Part shown: positions 23,901-37,700 of the stretch, piece after piece
Layout: every line of letters begins with the position of its first letter
Position numbering within the stretch: position 1 is the first letter of the stretch
Assembly (NCBI GenBank): GCA_032718565.1
Contig: JAVGVS010000109.1
Location: 86,001 to 150,000 of the forward strand
Direction of reading: 5' to 3'
Length of the DNA stretch: 64,000 nt
Origin: Distichodus sexfasciatus
Lineage: Eukaryota > Chordata > Actinopteri > Characiformes > Distichodontidae
Position numbers and translations under genes: made by a program
The notes under the pieces: generated by a model
Databases searched by the model: none
What the model was told of the DNA's origin: nothing
What the model saw: only the letters and a program-made list of their open reading frames with translations

Positions 23901-25321
23901 CTTAGCGACCTATCAGCCAATCAGAAAATAGTATTACTTGTTGCCAGGTAAAGTTTTATATTTAGTTTGAGGTGCGAACACGCGCAGCACCTGTGCTGTA
24001 AATACGTTACTTTCATTACTATTTGTGCTGGTCAGTTATGAATAGGATGTAATATTAAAATTTTTTTGAGAAATGGTTAGGGGCCGAGGGGTGACTATAG
24101 CCAGAATGCACAACATTCTGAGTAATTCCGACCCTAATCGATGTAATCTCACTCTAAACATTTGATGAAACTTGAGAGCGCCGTTTTTTTTAGCAATGAT
24201 ATGAACACGCGACCACAACCTGAAAAATTTGCCACATCAAATCAATGAACATTCATCGTTTGACCGCAGTGTTGGGGAAACTACTTTTAAACATTCACTT
24301 CTCAAGCGACTTACAGTTAAAAGTAGCTAAGCAACAGTTAAATGTGTTTCTTGTATAGTAGAATATGATTGCAGTTGGGCTTTTGATAAGAAATGCAATA
24401 GCCTCGGTGTTCATAATGAGGCAAACAGCTTTTGATAACTGATAAAACATCAGATAGTTAAAAAGTAATAAACCCCTTGAACTTTTAGCATTTTTTTTTA
24501 TCACCAGTAGATTTACACTTGAAGTTGAGTAAAATTTCAATAATGCAACTGTACTTCTGCTTAAGTACCAGTGTTGGAAGTAACACACAATCACAATATA
24601 TTTTACTTTTTCCAGTAACACAGTAATGTAAGGCATAACTAATACATTTTCATTAATGTTATACTCGTTACGTTTCAGTAACCCGCTTTTAACCCGAAAT
24701 TTAGTGTTTTGTTCTACAAATCCAAATTCTGCAGTTATTTTTGTGAAAGTAACTTTACTGTAAAAGTAATGCAGGAATGGTGTAACGCATTATAATTCAG
24801 AGACAATAATATTGCAATGTAGCAAATGACTTTGAAATAACCGTAACTAGTAATCTATAATGCAGTAATTACGTGTTGGAAGTGACTTGCCCAACACTGT
24901 TGAGTACACAAACTTTAATTACCTTTTCTACCTCTGTAAACTGAATAAAATGATAATTGTACCCACTAAGGTATTACTACAATAGAATGTCTCATATAAT
25001 GAACTGATTCAAGCATATAAACTTATGTTGGCAGATGAGCACCACATGGCATTATGATCCTAATCGCCTGGCTCCCAGAGGTCAGTAGATATCTACCGCA
25101 ATGTATAATAATTCCCTGTGTAGAATATCAAGGAGGAACTCCTCTAGCTTGTTTCCAAATATGACTCAAAGTTCATAATTCCACAACACTCACATTTCAA
25201 CATTTTTGCAGACCCACTACCTGGGACTGAAGCTCCAAGGTTTGACATGGCTCGACCCCCACGTCCTGGACGTCACAACACTGAGCCTCGTGGAGATCAC
25301 TTCAGTAATCACTTGGAGTAA
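20922..25321 (+). CDS. spp2: Secreted phosphoprotein 24 (SPP24), complete
   Basis: SPP24 is a secreted cystatin-fold protein of bone and plasma that binds TGF-beta/BMP-family ligands in mammals. Six coding exons: 20922-20979, 21427-21548, 22053-22175, 23541-23648, 25035-25080 and 25212-25321. They total 567 nt and 188 residues with consistent phases. A signal peptide MKMRFCALLVLLLQCLGTLG opens the protein. The cystatin-like part includes FELSSKADGALRMALDEIN and ILKFGIRETDCVKG, with cysteines in RETDC, QGCAYIRG, ADCYVRVRV and LRCSQ spaced as in human SPP24. The serine cluster SSSSESSEE has S-x-E sites suitable for secretory-pathway kinases. The C-terminal tail is short and Arg/Pro-rich (MARPPRPGRHN) and diverges from mammals. 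Introns are large and AT-rich. The gene is tail-to-tail with raph1. Confidence 0.9.
24272..24898. repeat. Dispersed repeat with CAGTGTTGG ends in spp2 intron 4
   Basis: The segment opens at CAGTGTTGGGGAAACTAC and closes at CTTGCCCAACACTG, with another CAGTGTTGGAAGTAAC at about 24571. The ends are inverted copies of CAGTGTTGG. It resembles a nested pair of nonautonomous DNA elements. No exact flanking duplication was verified. Confidence 0.5.
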
Positions 25322-25428
25322 CTAAGCATATATGAACATGATGTCAAATGTAATTTCCTCAATAGTCTCTTTTAGAGTATTCTAAGAAAATGCAATGCAA
25401 ATAAGATCCATCAGCTGTACTTGTAAGC

Positions 25429-25434
25429 AATAAA
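25429..25434 (+). terminator. spp2 polyadenylation signal
   Basis: A canonical AATAAA lies 108 bases after the spp2 stop codon, a normal distance for a short 3' UTR. Confidence 0.65.
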
Positions 25435-27546
25435 TGAATACAGGTTGTGGAGATTTAGAGCCTGTCAAAATCTGAGTAGTTTTGGGTGCTATGATGTGTA
25501 GGTGCTATATACTATGCAAACAGGAGACATTAACCATAATGCTAAGAAGTGAAATAATGTGTTATGTACCAGCCCTTGTCAACTTATTTCCATTTGAACA
25601 AATATGAAAATAAACCCAAAAGTATGTGTCCGTTCTTATTACAGAAGAGAATATCATGTTGCAGCTTCTGTTTACTTGCTAATGTTGGTGTTCATCATAG
25701 AAAGATTCTCCTCCTCATGGACTCAAACATTTTTAAAAAAGATGAAAATTGAAACAAAAATAAAATTGCACAAAAATGCTAATGTAGAAGCTAGAAAGTC
25801 ACAAAAACAAGCAGTTAGCACAATTACACAAGCTATTTCTTCAGACATACACGTAATTCACCAAGCTCTTTCTAGCCACCCACTTCACATTCCCATTTAA
25901 AAGAGACACAGAGACACGGTGGGTTCAGTTTGTACATTTATACTGCGATCTGACATTAAAATGCAAAGACACTTCATCTTCATTGCTCCAAATGACTTTT
26001 CTCCCCCGCTGTGTAACTCCCATGGCTCGAGACCGGATAATTAACTTTAATAATTTAATGTTTACATTGTCAACAACCCTGAAAAGACATGATATTGTTG
26101 TATATTCAGTCTTTAGTAACACAGACATCCTTCAAAATGGAATACATGGTTGATTAAGGTAATATGCAAATGATAATACAATACGACAGAATCCTTCAGC
26201 TTATTTGATCACCTTCCAGCTATTTGGTTGTCCAGTATTTTCTATTTGTAATGAGCTGTGATATCTATAGGGTAAATGCAGTCCAAAAGACTCCATAAAA
26301 GCCCTTTGGTAATTTTACCAAGACGTTAAGACACTTTGTCATGCATATACAAGATGCTCCTTTCATTGGCCTTCATAACGATTATACCTTCAGTATCTGT
26401 CAAAGTGGGACATTGCTCCCCGGTTACAAGACATGGGCTAAAGACGATTTTGCAAGACCCAGTCTTATGACCCCAAACTAAGTCAATTCCTTGAAAGTAC
26501 AACTGTTCCCATGAAACCTGGTTTATCACAAGAAGGCAGGACTGATTAGAAACACACAGAAAGCAGCTAATTTTGTAGTCATATACTGCAGAGATGTGGA
26601 TATCATAGACATGTCAAACTTAAAAAAGGACAAATTCTTAAATCTCACAGAATTACCCACAAGCGAGCCTCTCATTACTCATTAAACGTTCCTTTGCAAA
26701 TCACACAAATTTTCCTCGTACATTTCCATCAGCGATCAACAAGTTCCACCAGTTACTCAGACTTTGGAATGACTCCCATCTTTTTTTATGCAATACTGCT
26801 ACTAACATCACTTAAGGAGACTCAAAACTTTCTAGAACAAGGGTGTACAACTTCAGTTCACGCGGGCCAAAGTCAGGCACAGGTTTTTTGGATCGGCCAA
26901 ACATAAAGCCCCTGTTAAACCTTGTAATTAGCGTAGGCTGAACAATTTGCGTTCGCCAAAACTGTGCATGACACTGGACTTCCAGGTCCACAGAGTTGTG
27001 CACCTCTCTACCCAAACATTTTGAAGCACTTCTGGTAAAGGCTAAACACATTCACTGACCACTATGTTCAACTCTTGCGGGCACAAACCACATACCAGCT
27101 GACAATCCTCCAGACAAAGAAAAGATCTAACCTCCAATACTCACCTTGAGCAACAGTCAGCGTCAAGTCTTAAAAGTGTCAGTCTAAAATAAGAAAATCT
27201 CTTCAGACTCATTAAATAAATCTATATAAGAAAACAAAGGCAAACGTAATCCACCCTAATACTCCTTGACAGTCCATGACATTCAAGCACCCCTCAAAAA
27301 GAATGAGCTTCTGTAATGCAGATAGTAGTGTTTTGGCCCAATGTCCATGCAGCACCAGTACGTTGCAAAGCTATCCTTCGTGTTGTAGTTTAGGACTGAA
27401 CGGATGATACTGAATGGCACCAATGCAAAATAAAGCTGAGAGTCTGTCTGGTCTCTCTTACCCACAGTCACATGAGCATTAAAAAAATCCCAAGTATAGA
27501 GATCACTGTTCCTCCACAACCCGGTCTGTTTGTCAACAACGCACTC
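25435..27546. other. spp2-raph1 convergent intergenic region / raph1 3' UTR
   Basis: No protein-coding gene is recognised. The part adjacent to 27546 is presumably raph1 3' UTR on the minus strand, but I did not find a convincing polyadenylation signal. Composition is AT-rich without obvious tandem repeats. Confidence 0.4.
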
Positions 27547-30500
27547 TCAGTTTGTCAGTTTGGTGCTGTGGTCCCGTTTGGGTGGGGCAGGAGGAGGTCC
27601 TCGCCTTAGCGTTGCATAGCCGGAGATGTTTCCAGACATGTAGCCGCTCCCGCTGTGTCTCTGCTGGTCAAGAAGAAGCTCCGGAGGCGGTGGAGGCAAT
27701 ACCATGTCGTCCATGGTGGCTACAGGGTCCAACTTGGCCCCAGTGTTGCGCAAGGATTTGCGCCTCAGAGTCCGGTTCAGGTCCTCCAAAAAGTTTGGCT
27801 GACTGCTGCCCTTTGGCGAGGTTGGTGGGGCAGGGCCTCCCTGCAGAGGTGGAGGTGGAGGAGGCTCAGGTGGATTTTGACGGAGCAAAGCTGGAGGCAC
27901 CGTCTTCTTTAGTGAACTCTTGCTCCAAGCAGGCTGGGGTTGGGGAGTGACCACGGCCACCTTGGGGGTGCCTGCATTGAGATTGCCTGGCAGCGGTGGT
28001 GGAGGTGGGAGGTCCATCTCAAGGGGAGGAGGTGGGAAGAGTTCATTTTCAGGTGGGGGAGGAGAGGGAAAATCCTTGGTGGGCTGTAAGCTCTGGCCCA
28101 CTCTGTTTTGCAAGGCTAATGGTAGATTGGAAAGATTCAACTTTCCAGGTTTGGGTGGTGCAGGGGGTCCGGCAGGTAAGTCTTTTGGTGTAGAAATTGA
28201 GGAGAACACTGGCCCAGAAGAGGCTGCGCTGGGGTTAAACTTGCTAACCAGATTCTGACGGGACTCCTGGAAGGAGTCAGCCTTGACGCTAGTGTTGCGC
28301 TGAGGGGTTGGGGGAGGCCTTTTACCACCTACATACGATGCAGATGGAGATTTCTTTGTCGGGGAGCCAAACTGGAAAGGGGGAAGAGGCGGAGGAGGAG
28401 GCGGTGGTGGTGTAGGGCCTGTGGTACCAGGAGGAGGAGGAGGAGGAGGTGGTGGTGGGGGGGGTGTAAAGCCTGTGGTACCAGGAGGAGGAGGAGGCGG
28501 CGGTGGTGTAGGGCCTTTGGTAGCAGGAGGAGGAAGAGGAGGAGGTGGCGGCGGTGGCGGTGGTGTAGGGCCTATGGAAGCAGGAAGCGGTGGAGGAGGT
28601 GGTGGTGGTGGTGTATGGCCCAAAGGAGGTGGAGGCGGTGGTGTAGGGCCTGTGGGAGGGGGAGGTGGTGGGAAGGGAAGTGCGGTCTCTGGGGGAGGAG
28701 GAGGGAACTCAGGTGACCGCTGAGGTTGCTGGACTTGTCCACTAGGTTGCCATTTTGGCTTTGTCTTCACTGCAGGTGGTGACACGGGGGTTTTGTGGCT
28801 CTCAACATGGTTGGCACCTGTGAAGGCTGCTCCAGGGAACTGGCTGGCAATTTGCTTAACTAAAGATGGTGTACTGGATGTCTGGTTGGACAAGGGAAGC
28901 TGTTTGGAAATGCTGTGCTGCTTGGGTAATGTAGGTGGTGGATGGGTCTTCACTGGTGCTGGAGCTGTTAGTGGTGGTGGTGGTGGTGGAGGCGGAGGTG
29001 GAGGAGGAGCTGTAATAGAGGCAACAACTGGAGATACTGGCAAGATGGTTCCAGAAGGTTTGGGCGCAGTTGGTGGAAATCCTCCAGTAAAGGTTTTAGG
29101 CAAGGCTTGGGGTACGCCAGCCTGTTGGCTAGGGGCTGGAGGAGGTGGTGGTGGGGGAGGAGGAGGAGGTGCTGGAGCAGCAGGCTGCTGAGGTGGAAGA
29201 GGAGGCGCTGGTGGAGTGGGCGGTGGTGGGGGTGGTGGAGGAGGTGGAGGTGGTGGTGGGGACTGTGTTTGACTGTCAGGAGGCGACAGATCCCTGGGCA
29301 AGTTGGGGAACTTCTGGGCCAGAACATGCTTGAGGCCATTGGAAGTTATCAAAGGTGCAGGTGGTTGAGGAGGTGGAGGAGGAGGCAGACCATTGGTTTG
29401 TAGTGGGGGTGGAGGAGGGGGAAGAGGCTCTGATTGTACAGGTGCCGGTGGTGGAGGGGGAAGAGGTTGTGACTGGATAGAAACAGGTGGAGGTGGTGGG
29501 AGAAAAGCTTGGGTTTGGATTGGTTCTGGAGGAGGAGGAGGAGGAGGTGGAGGAAGAGGCTGAGACTGGATGGGAGCTGGAGTTGTAGGTGGGGGAGGTG
29601 GAAATGGAGGGGGTGGCTGGGTGAACTGAGGCACTGCAGCAGGGCTTGGAGGTCCGAGTTTGAGTACGGCCATGGCTGAACCCGGAGCGGGCATGGGAGC
29701 TGGCGGAGGAGGAGGCGGTGGTGGTGGAATATTTGCTCCTGCTGGGATGTTGTTGGGGTGGGGCTTCAAAGCCTGAGGAGGTGGGGATGGAAGCACCTGT
29801 TGGGGGAGCGGTTTGGCAGCCTGAGAGGCATTCTGCAGGCGGGTAATGGTGCTGTATTTGGCAAACAAAGGTGGGGCTGAGTGATGAGGCACACTCGCAG
29901 GAGGAGGTGGGGGTGGGGGTGGAGGAGGTGGTGGTGGTGGTGGAGGAGGTGGGGTCGGAGCTGGGGAAGGCTGGGGTGGAGTTTGCACTGGGGTATGAGA
30001 GATGCTTCCTCGCGACTGGGCTGCTGTTGCGGTCTGCGCTGGCGGTTGCACAGGCTGCTGGGAAGGGGTCGACATGTGTAGGTGGTGCTGATGAGCTACG
30101 TGAGCAGGAAGAGCATGACCAGAGTGGCTGCTATGCCCACTGTGAGTAGAATGGCTCGATCGGGTCGACTCTGGTCTCACCTGAAATTGTGAATCAGACA
30201 TTATAAAGACTGAGCATTTCCCAACACTGATTCTTACATGCTTCCTAATCTTGGACAAAAGATAAAGATGTCAGAGTGAGAAAAGAATTTGCCTCGACTT
30301 AGTCAGTAGAGGCTGAGCGATACAGATTTTTCAAGGCTGATATTGATACAGATTATTTGGAACTGATCTGCAAAATCAAAATTTGAATTCTACAAACACC
30401 AAGCTCAGCTGAAACTCTCCTCGCTCCTCTTCTCCTTCTTGGAGCTTCACCCTGTGCTCATGTGTGAGTGACAACAAGGCTTCAGTGCTGATTGGCTACT

Positions 30501-33500
30501 ACTCGTGTGACATACGTTGTGGGCGGGGCATTAAATGAAGCAGTTAGTCGAGAGCAGACGGCACTAAGAGGAAAGATGGCAGTGGAGCCACAGTTAAAAA
30601 CCGATACCGATAATCTGCAAAATGTCTAATATTGCCCCCCCAATAATCGGTCGACCCTTACTATTGAGTACTACAGTTCGTCTGATTCTGGCCACCTGTC
30701 TCCAGTCTGCTGATATGTGGTCTCCATACTGCTCAAAACTTTGTATCTTACATATATTCAATGTGTTTTCCTATATTTTTATCAATGTTGAAAAATCTGA
30801 AAAAAATAAATGACAAAACTCACCCTGATGCTTTCTCTCTCCTCTATCTGTGTGCCTCTCTTCCAAGCCTCAGAGAATATGGAGCTGACTACACTCTGGG
30901 AACGTGCATGAGTGGACGAGGTTCCGTCTGACACACCGCTGTCCGTCTGGCTGGAGTGGTTGGACTGAGACTCTACAAGGGCATACGCAGATCCAGGATC
31001 AGTTTTGGAGCTCGTATCACTCTTTAAAATGAAAGTGCTTTTGATCAATATACCTGACCTGGAGTCAGTTTGAGTGCAACTCACCAGGGATGCTGATGGA
31101 GCTGGAGCCAGATTTGATGCTGGAGCTGGAGAGAGAGGACCAGTCGTAGGCTGCCTCGGTTCGCTTCATAGCCTCCTGATAGTTCAGGTAGAGCTGCTTT
31201 CCGTACTGCAGACGCACACATACAGAAAGATATAGACACACAATCAATACGTATCACAGCAGACGCTGTGATATCGGGAGACATCAAATTGTTGTTCGTT
31301 GAATTGATAGAATATTGTATGGCGATGAAAACTTGATTACTTGATCCACCCGTGCTTGAACCCGATCAGTGTTGGGTCCAGACGTGCAGTAAGACTATTG
31401 AGTTAAGTCACAGGTTTATCACCTTAGCGATACGGATCCCGTTGACCCACTGGTGCAGGGTTCGGACGTCGTCACAGCACAGGTACTTGATGTACTGGGA
31501 CTTCTTCTGAATCTGTGGGTGCTGTATGGACAGATCATGGCATCAGAATCAGAATGAGGTTTATTTGATGTTTGTTGCCACAGTAAAGGAATTTGCTTTA
31601 GCAGTTGGTGCTAAGACGCTTAAAATAAAAAGATTTTTACTAATCAGGACAAAAATGCAATACGATTTGAACTAGAAGAGTCAGACTGTAAGAATTTAAG
31701 AGATGAGTGCCACCGTTTCCCACCAGAGGGCAGTGATGCTCTTTTCCCCTCATCCTAAGCTCAAAAAAAGCCTTGCTGAAATACCATTTGGTTCTGATCC
31801 CAAAATCTACAATCTATTTTGGGGCCGATAACCGATATTTGAAACCGATATGCAAAATTAAGTGATTAATCGATTAGTCTAAACTTTTTTTCCCCCAAAA
31901 AAATATAAAAACAATTTATTTTAATTTATCTTTATTTTAACAATAAACTGCACTCCAGCAGTGCAAAAAAAGCCAACTCACACACCCAAAACACTCTTAA
32001 ACTGTCGTGCCTAGCATATTTAAATGAGAAACAGCCTCCTAGATACATATTCTCCACAAGGTTCACTGCAAACACAGACCCTAGATAATGAGTAGACTAC
32101 GCAGACTAACGCCGTGGGGTTTGCACAGTAGCGCACCTTGTAATCACTTAATATTGGTGATGGTCAAAATTAAACACAGATACCGATAATCGGCAAAATG
32201 CCTAATATCAATCCGGCCGATAATCGGTTGACCCTTAATTTGTACATTTCTCTGTTAGTGTCTGCTCACATCCGACACTTATAAGCCGGGTGCAGCATGA
32301 CGGGCAGCACCTAACACAATTAACGTGTGAGATGCGACAGGCAGATATCACACGGTCCTCGGGGCGGCCGCAATGGAAAACTAATGTTATTATGACACAT
32401 ACAGTGTGTTTGTGTCAGATCCCAGGGACCATGAACACACACACACACAGATAGTAAAATCAGGGACAGTGGTCCAGACGTATACTCTGAAACCTGCCTA
32501 TACACACAAGAGTTGGTGTCAAGACCACCTAAACCAAGACAAGACCAAGACTCTGAAGGGCCGAGCCTGAGGACGAGACTAGACCGAGACCAGGGCGGGG
32601 CGAGACCGGGACCGAGACCGGACCAATGCACGTTTTACACCATATGACAAATAAGTGGAACATGTAAAGGCTAAGCCACATTCCTCTCTAACATTATAAA
32701 ATAGAAGAAAAAAATTCTGATCAATTGGAAATGAAGAGTTTTGGGTAACTTTGAGCCAATTTGGAATCATTTTGGCCTAAAAAATAAGCTGCTTTTTGCC
32801 TTTCTGGAAGAGAACTACAGTACGTTTTTGTGCATGACGGCGTTACATATTAGAGTCGCGAGTGCTAACGCAAGTGTTTGCTTTGCGAATGATGTAATTA
32901 CTGAATTTTTACGCAATTACTTCAGTTTTTGTGTATGGACTTATTCTGAAATAATTTCATATACAGAGGAATGAATATGTGACCCTCAACGGCAAAACCA
33001 GACGCTTGTCGCAACAGAGCTTTCCGAGAAAAACAACCGTTTATGTTGTGTGGGGTAAAATTTAGGATTTTTTTGTTTTTAGTGTTTTGAAACAGTGGAA
33101 GGTCTATACTGTACTGTTGTGAATCAATTTAGCTGAAAATTGATTCAGCTCCTTTGAATGTTGATATCTCAGTCATACATCGTCCGATTCATTCCATATA
33201 GGTATCGTTTTGAAGGTTGATTTATGCCCTTTCATGAAAACATTATCTACATTTGGGAAATTTGCCACAAGCGACTGGTTTTGCCGTGGAGGGTCACATT
33301 TTAGATGCTTTTTGTGACTGATACAAATGGAAGTGATCGCGTTAAATCGGCATTTGATATTGTCTGATAACTGTATTGAATCAGACTGAACTGGTATTGT
33401 AACAGCCTTCTCTGTACACACCTTCAGGGCGAGGCAGTAGTCAGTTGGGGCCTTGTACTTGCTCCTGTAATCCTGTCCATAATAAACATTGACATGGTCC

Positions 33501-34752
33501 AGCTGCAGGAAACACACCAAGTCTTTGGAAGCCTGGAGGAGAAACAACAATAACAAATCACAGCAGGGCCCGACATTACTGCACTGTAACATCGCATCGC
33601 TGCAGCGACCGCCGTGCACCACTGGCTAAACCCCAGCTTTAATAGTTTAGCATATTTACAATTAGGGACGTGCAATATGGGAGTTATAGGCCGATACCGA
33701 TATCCAATGTTTTTCATGTGTATATTTGCCGATAAATGAGAAAGGCAGAGTCGAGCTTGAGCACAGGCAGAGTTGGGCGCGTAAAGACAAAAAATTTTAG
33801 CCAAAGTTACACTCAGATTTTTGGCACAAAACATTTCTAATACAGTGTCAAGTCAAGCGAGTGCAAAAACAGCGTAGTGCACAACATTTTAAGAAAAAGT
33901 CACTTCCCGCCCTATGTAGTGCACCAAGTTAAATAGGGCGTGTGTGACACTCCATGGGCACTACGTAGTGCGTGGAGAGCCATTAAGCTACAACCCCAGC
34001 TATTTCCTAAGATGCATACTACCTCATAGAAAAGTTACGATACGAACGCCTTACCTACCTTACTATTAAGTGTGTCAGTACGCGGTTCAGGACACAGCCC
34101 AAGTGCAAGGTCACATTCGCACAAACGAACCAAACTAGCGATTCAGTTAAAAATATATATATATATATTCAGTGTGTGCAGGCACACTTATGCGTGAAAA
34201 AAACAAGAGATTTTGATAGCGAACGTTCCACTGCGTGCTCAGAATTTTGGCACATAATAACGCCTTTGGACATGCCTGACACAAGTGCTACCTTTCTGGT
34301 GTACAATAAATGCGTCATCAAATATCGAACAAATCCAAGTATCGGTTCGACGCTGATGACTTAAAAAATTATCGTCCGATTCCAATACAATTCCGATATT
34401 ATCGTGCATCCCTCTTTACAATCTAACGTCAGTGAACTATGAGAGCAAAAAAGAAAACCATAAAACAAAATATTTGCTTGTTAATCGTAATAAAGGTAAA
34501 ATGCTCAATTAATTGTGATATTGATTCGAGGTCATATCACCCAGCCCTAGTGTGTGGGTGTGTGGGTGTGTGTGTGTGTGTGCACAGACTTTACAGCGTT
34601 AAACAGAGAGGCTGGGATTAACAGGCAACATATGTCGACTCTGCTCAGTAAATCCACAAACAGGAAATGCCAATGAGAATCTCCTTCAGTTCACTGTCCA
34701 TATACTGACACCGCGCACACACACACACACAAAATACATGCAAGCACACACA

Positions 34753-34783
<31 letters not shown>

Positions 34784-37700
34784 GTTCTCTTTCTCACACA
34801 CATACACACCTTAGCTTTGCCTTTTGGAACGAAGTAGATGCCGGACGCGCGCAGCAGGAAGTATCTCTTCTTCCATGACTTTTTCCCATCGTCCTTTAGC
34901 CACAGGATTCCCTCAATCTCGGGCACTGATACAGAGCCTCCACAAAAGCACTCCTACACACACACACACACACACACACAAACCCAAAACAAACCAAATT
35001 AGTGTGGTTGTTGAGAGTTGGAAGTAGGTTTGATGTTTCTGAGTTTAGCTTAGAGAACACACTGTAATAAGAGGCCCTTTTAATAAATGTGTGTGTGTTT
35101 GTGTTTATGTGAGAATGTGTGTGTTTGTGTGTGTGTGACCTCTAGCAGTGCCTCTTTGTTTCTGTCTGCCATCTCAGAGGTTTCCTTCCTTCCCAGCAGG
35201 TAGTTCTGCGAAACGCATGGAACGTGCACACAGGTGACGCAGGGAAACACAATGGCAGAATTAAAGTATGCAGCAGTCGCGCGTGCGTGTGTGTGAGAAG
35301 GTCCCACCTGTGGATTCTTGAAGAGTGCGTACTTCTCGATGCGCTCGATGAACATGAGCTTGTTCTGGCTGTCTCTGGTCCAGTTCAGCAGATTCTCAAC
35401 CAGGTTCTCATGATCCTCAAAAATACGCTCTGGTGATGAGAGAAAACGAGGGAGGGAGAAGGAGAGGACGTGGTGTCACTGTGGGGACGTAAACCCCCCC
35501 ATTTTTATTCAAACTTCTCAGTCCCCATAACGGTCATAATCTTAAACTGGTGTGTGTGTGTGTGTGTGTGAGTGTGTGTTTCTGTACCCATCTGCAGCTC
35601 GGGGATGGTCTCCACCAGTGCCCAGTCAGGACTGTATCCGCAGTGGGATTTATCCAGCAGGCTGTCCAGCACCTGCCTCACGCTCTGCCTCTCGTCCACC
35701 ATCATGGTCTTGGAGCTCTCGTCAGACATGTGCACCCGGATCACCAGCTGCCGGTCAAACGGGGGGGGAGAGAGAGAGAACGGCATCAGGAACGCACTCA
35801 AAGTCCGCCTCTGGTCCCGCACCTGATCCCAGGTTGCGACCACAGAAGCCTTCGGGGCTGGATATCTACGCTGTTGGTCAATGCTTTGCAAACCCGTCTA
35901 ATTGTCTCTTCCTCTACACTAATCGCCTTCACTGAGAGACACGGAGCGAGGGAGAGAGAGAGAGAGAGAGAGAGGCGGTAAGAGAGGGATACAAAAAGGG
36001 TGAAAGAAAGCAAGAGAGAAAAAGATAGCGGAGAGAGCGAGGGGTCAGAGAGAGAGAGATGGGGGATCGAAGAGAGCGAGAAAAGAGAAAACGAGAAAGA
36101 CAGACTGAGAGAAAACAAGGAGAGAGAGACAGACACAGAGAGTCCATGTGACAAAGAAAGAAAGAAAGAAAGAAAAGCAGTGTCTCTCGAATAAGGGAGC
36201 TACACACACACACACACACACACACCCCAGACTCCATCTCCTTTCACTCCATGACGGCTCAAAGCTCCCAGTTTCTGTCACTCTCATAATAAAGCAACAG
36301 AGACGAGTGCCACTGCAACACAAGCCCATCTTTATCCATTCAGCGCCTGGTGGAGTGTGTGGGAAAGGCTGCGCTCAGATCAGTTGTGCAGCGGCCGAGA
36401 CGGTGCTTCACAAAGGGCTTGGTGAGACAGAGCTGATCTGAGCTCAGTGGTGGAGGCAGAAAGGCATCAGCGGTGATTATGAATAAACCCCCTTCCCACA
36501 TCTCACTGCTGCATCTCTCCTACCACACACACACACACACACACACTCACATGCACACACTTGCGCAGGCACACACACACACTCGCGTGCACACACTCGC
36601 GTATGCACACACACTCGCTTATGCACACACTCAGCGCATGCACACACACACCCCTCATGCGCACACACTGTATGCACACACACACGCGCACCTTCAGCAT
36701 ACGCACACACTTGCACACACACACACTCGCACACTGACCTAGATTCTGACGCACTCTCACTCCTTGTCTGTCTATGCAGGGTGTGTGTGTGTGTGTGTAA
36801 CTATCTTTCAATGCAACACTGAGGTAACAGAAAAACTCAGCCTCGAGAAACACACACACAGCTCAACACCATCAAAACTCTTTAACATACACATATCACT
36901 CAAACCCCCAGCACACACAGCTCCCAACACACTCTGCAAACTCAGTGACACATACACAAAAACCCAACATACACCTGCTACACAAACACACAGCCACCTT
37001 TTACCTCCAAACCCTGTACATACACAAAAAAACCCCACACACACACACACTCAACCCCCTAACACACACACACACAACCCCAAACACACACAACACATGC
37101 ATGCAAAACACCCCCCCAACACACACATACCCTCAAACCCCACCAACACACACACACACACGTTCACACCCACATGCAACCTCGCTTCAGTTTTCTCAGA
37201 GCCACTGGTCTTCTCAGCCTTGGCTTTGGCAGCTTGTTCCTCTACACACACACACACACACACACAATAACACACAAAAGAAACACACACAAGCAAGAAA
37301 AATACAGACTAACAGAGACAACTGCCTTGCATTTGTTTTTACAGGTGGCTAATGGTCTACCACTTGTATCACACACACACACACACACCTACCTGCCCCC
37401 TCAACAAGCGGTCATCATATCCATAATAAGCCAAAATGTTTTAGGTTCGGTTCAGATCAAGCTCGCTCAAGTTTCCCGTAAAACCCTTACACAATTCTAC
37501 CTCCTACACACACACACACACACACACACTCACACACCGCTGGGTTGGACCACTCTAGCGAGCCTCATGAAGAGCTGAAGCGATCTCGGATCTCGACTGC
37601 TCCACCTCCTCCATCTGAACACCCACGAAAAGCGAGACAAAAAAGTCCAGTCTGGACAGAGTGTGTGTGTGTGTGTCATTCCATCGACAGGAATGATCTT

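Noticed and set aside
30181..30258. Upstream methionine start for the raph1 proline-rich frame
   Set aside because: A TTTCAG acceptor at 30181 precedes the in-phase exon; the preceding residues are intronic read-through.
37555..37612. Minus-strand exon-like MEEVEQSRSEIASALHEAR after a GTTCAG
   Set aside because: It terminates at once in a stop, has no matching donor and no counterpart in RAPH1 that I recognise; could be chance.
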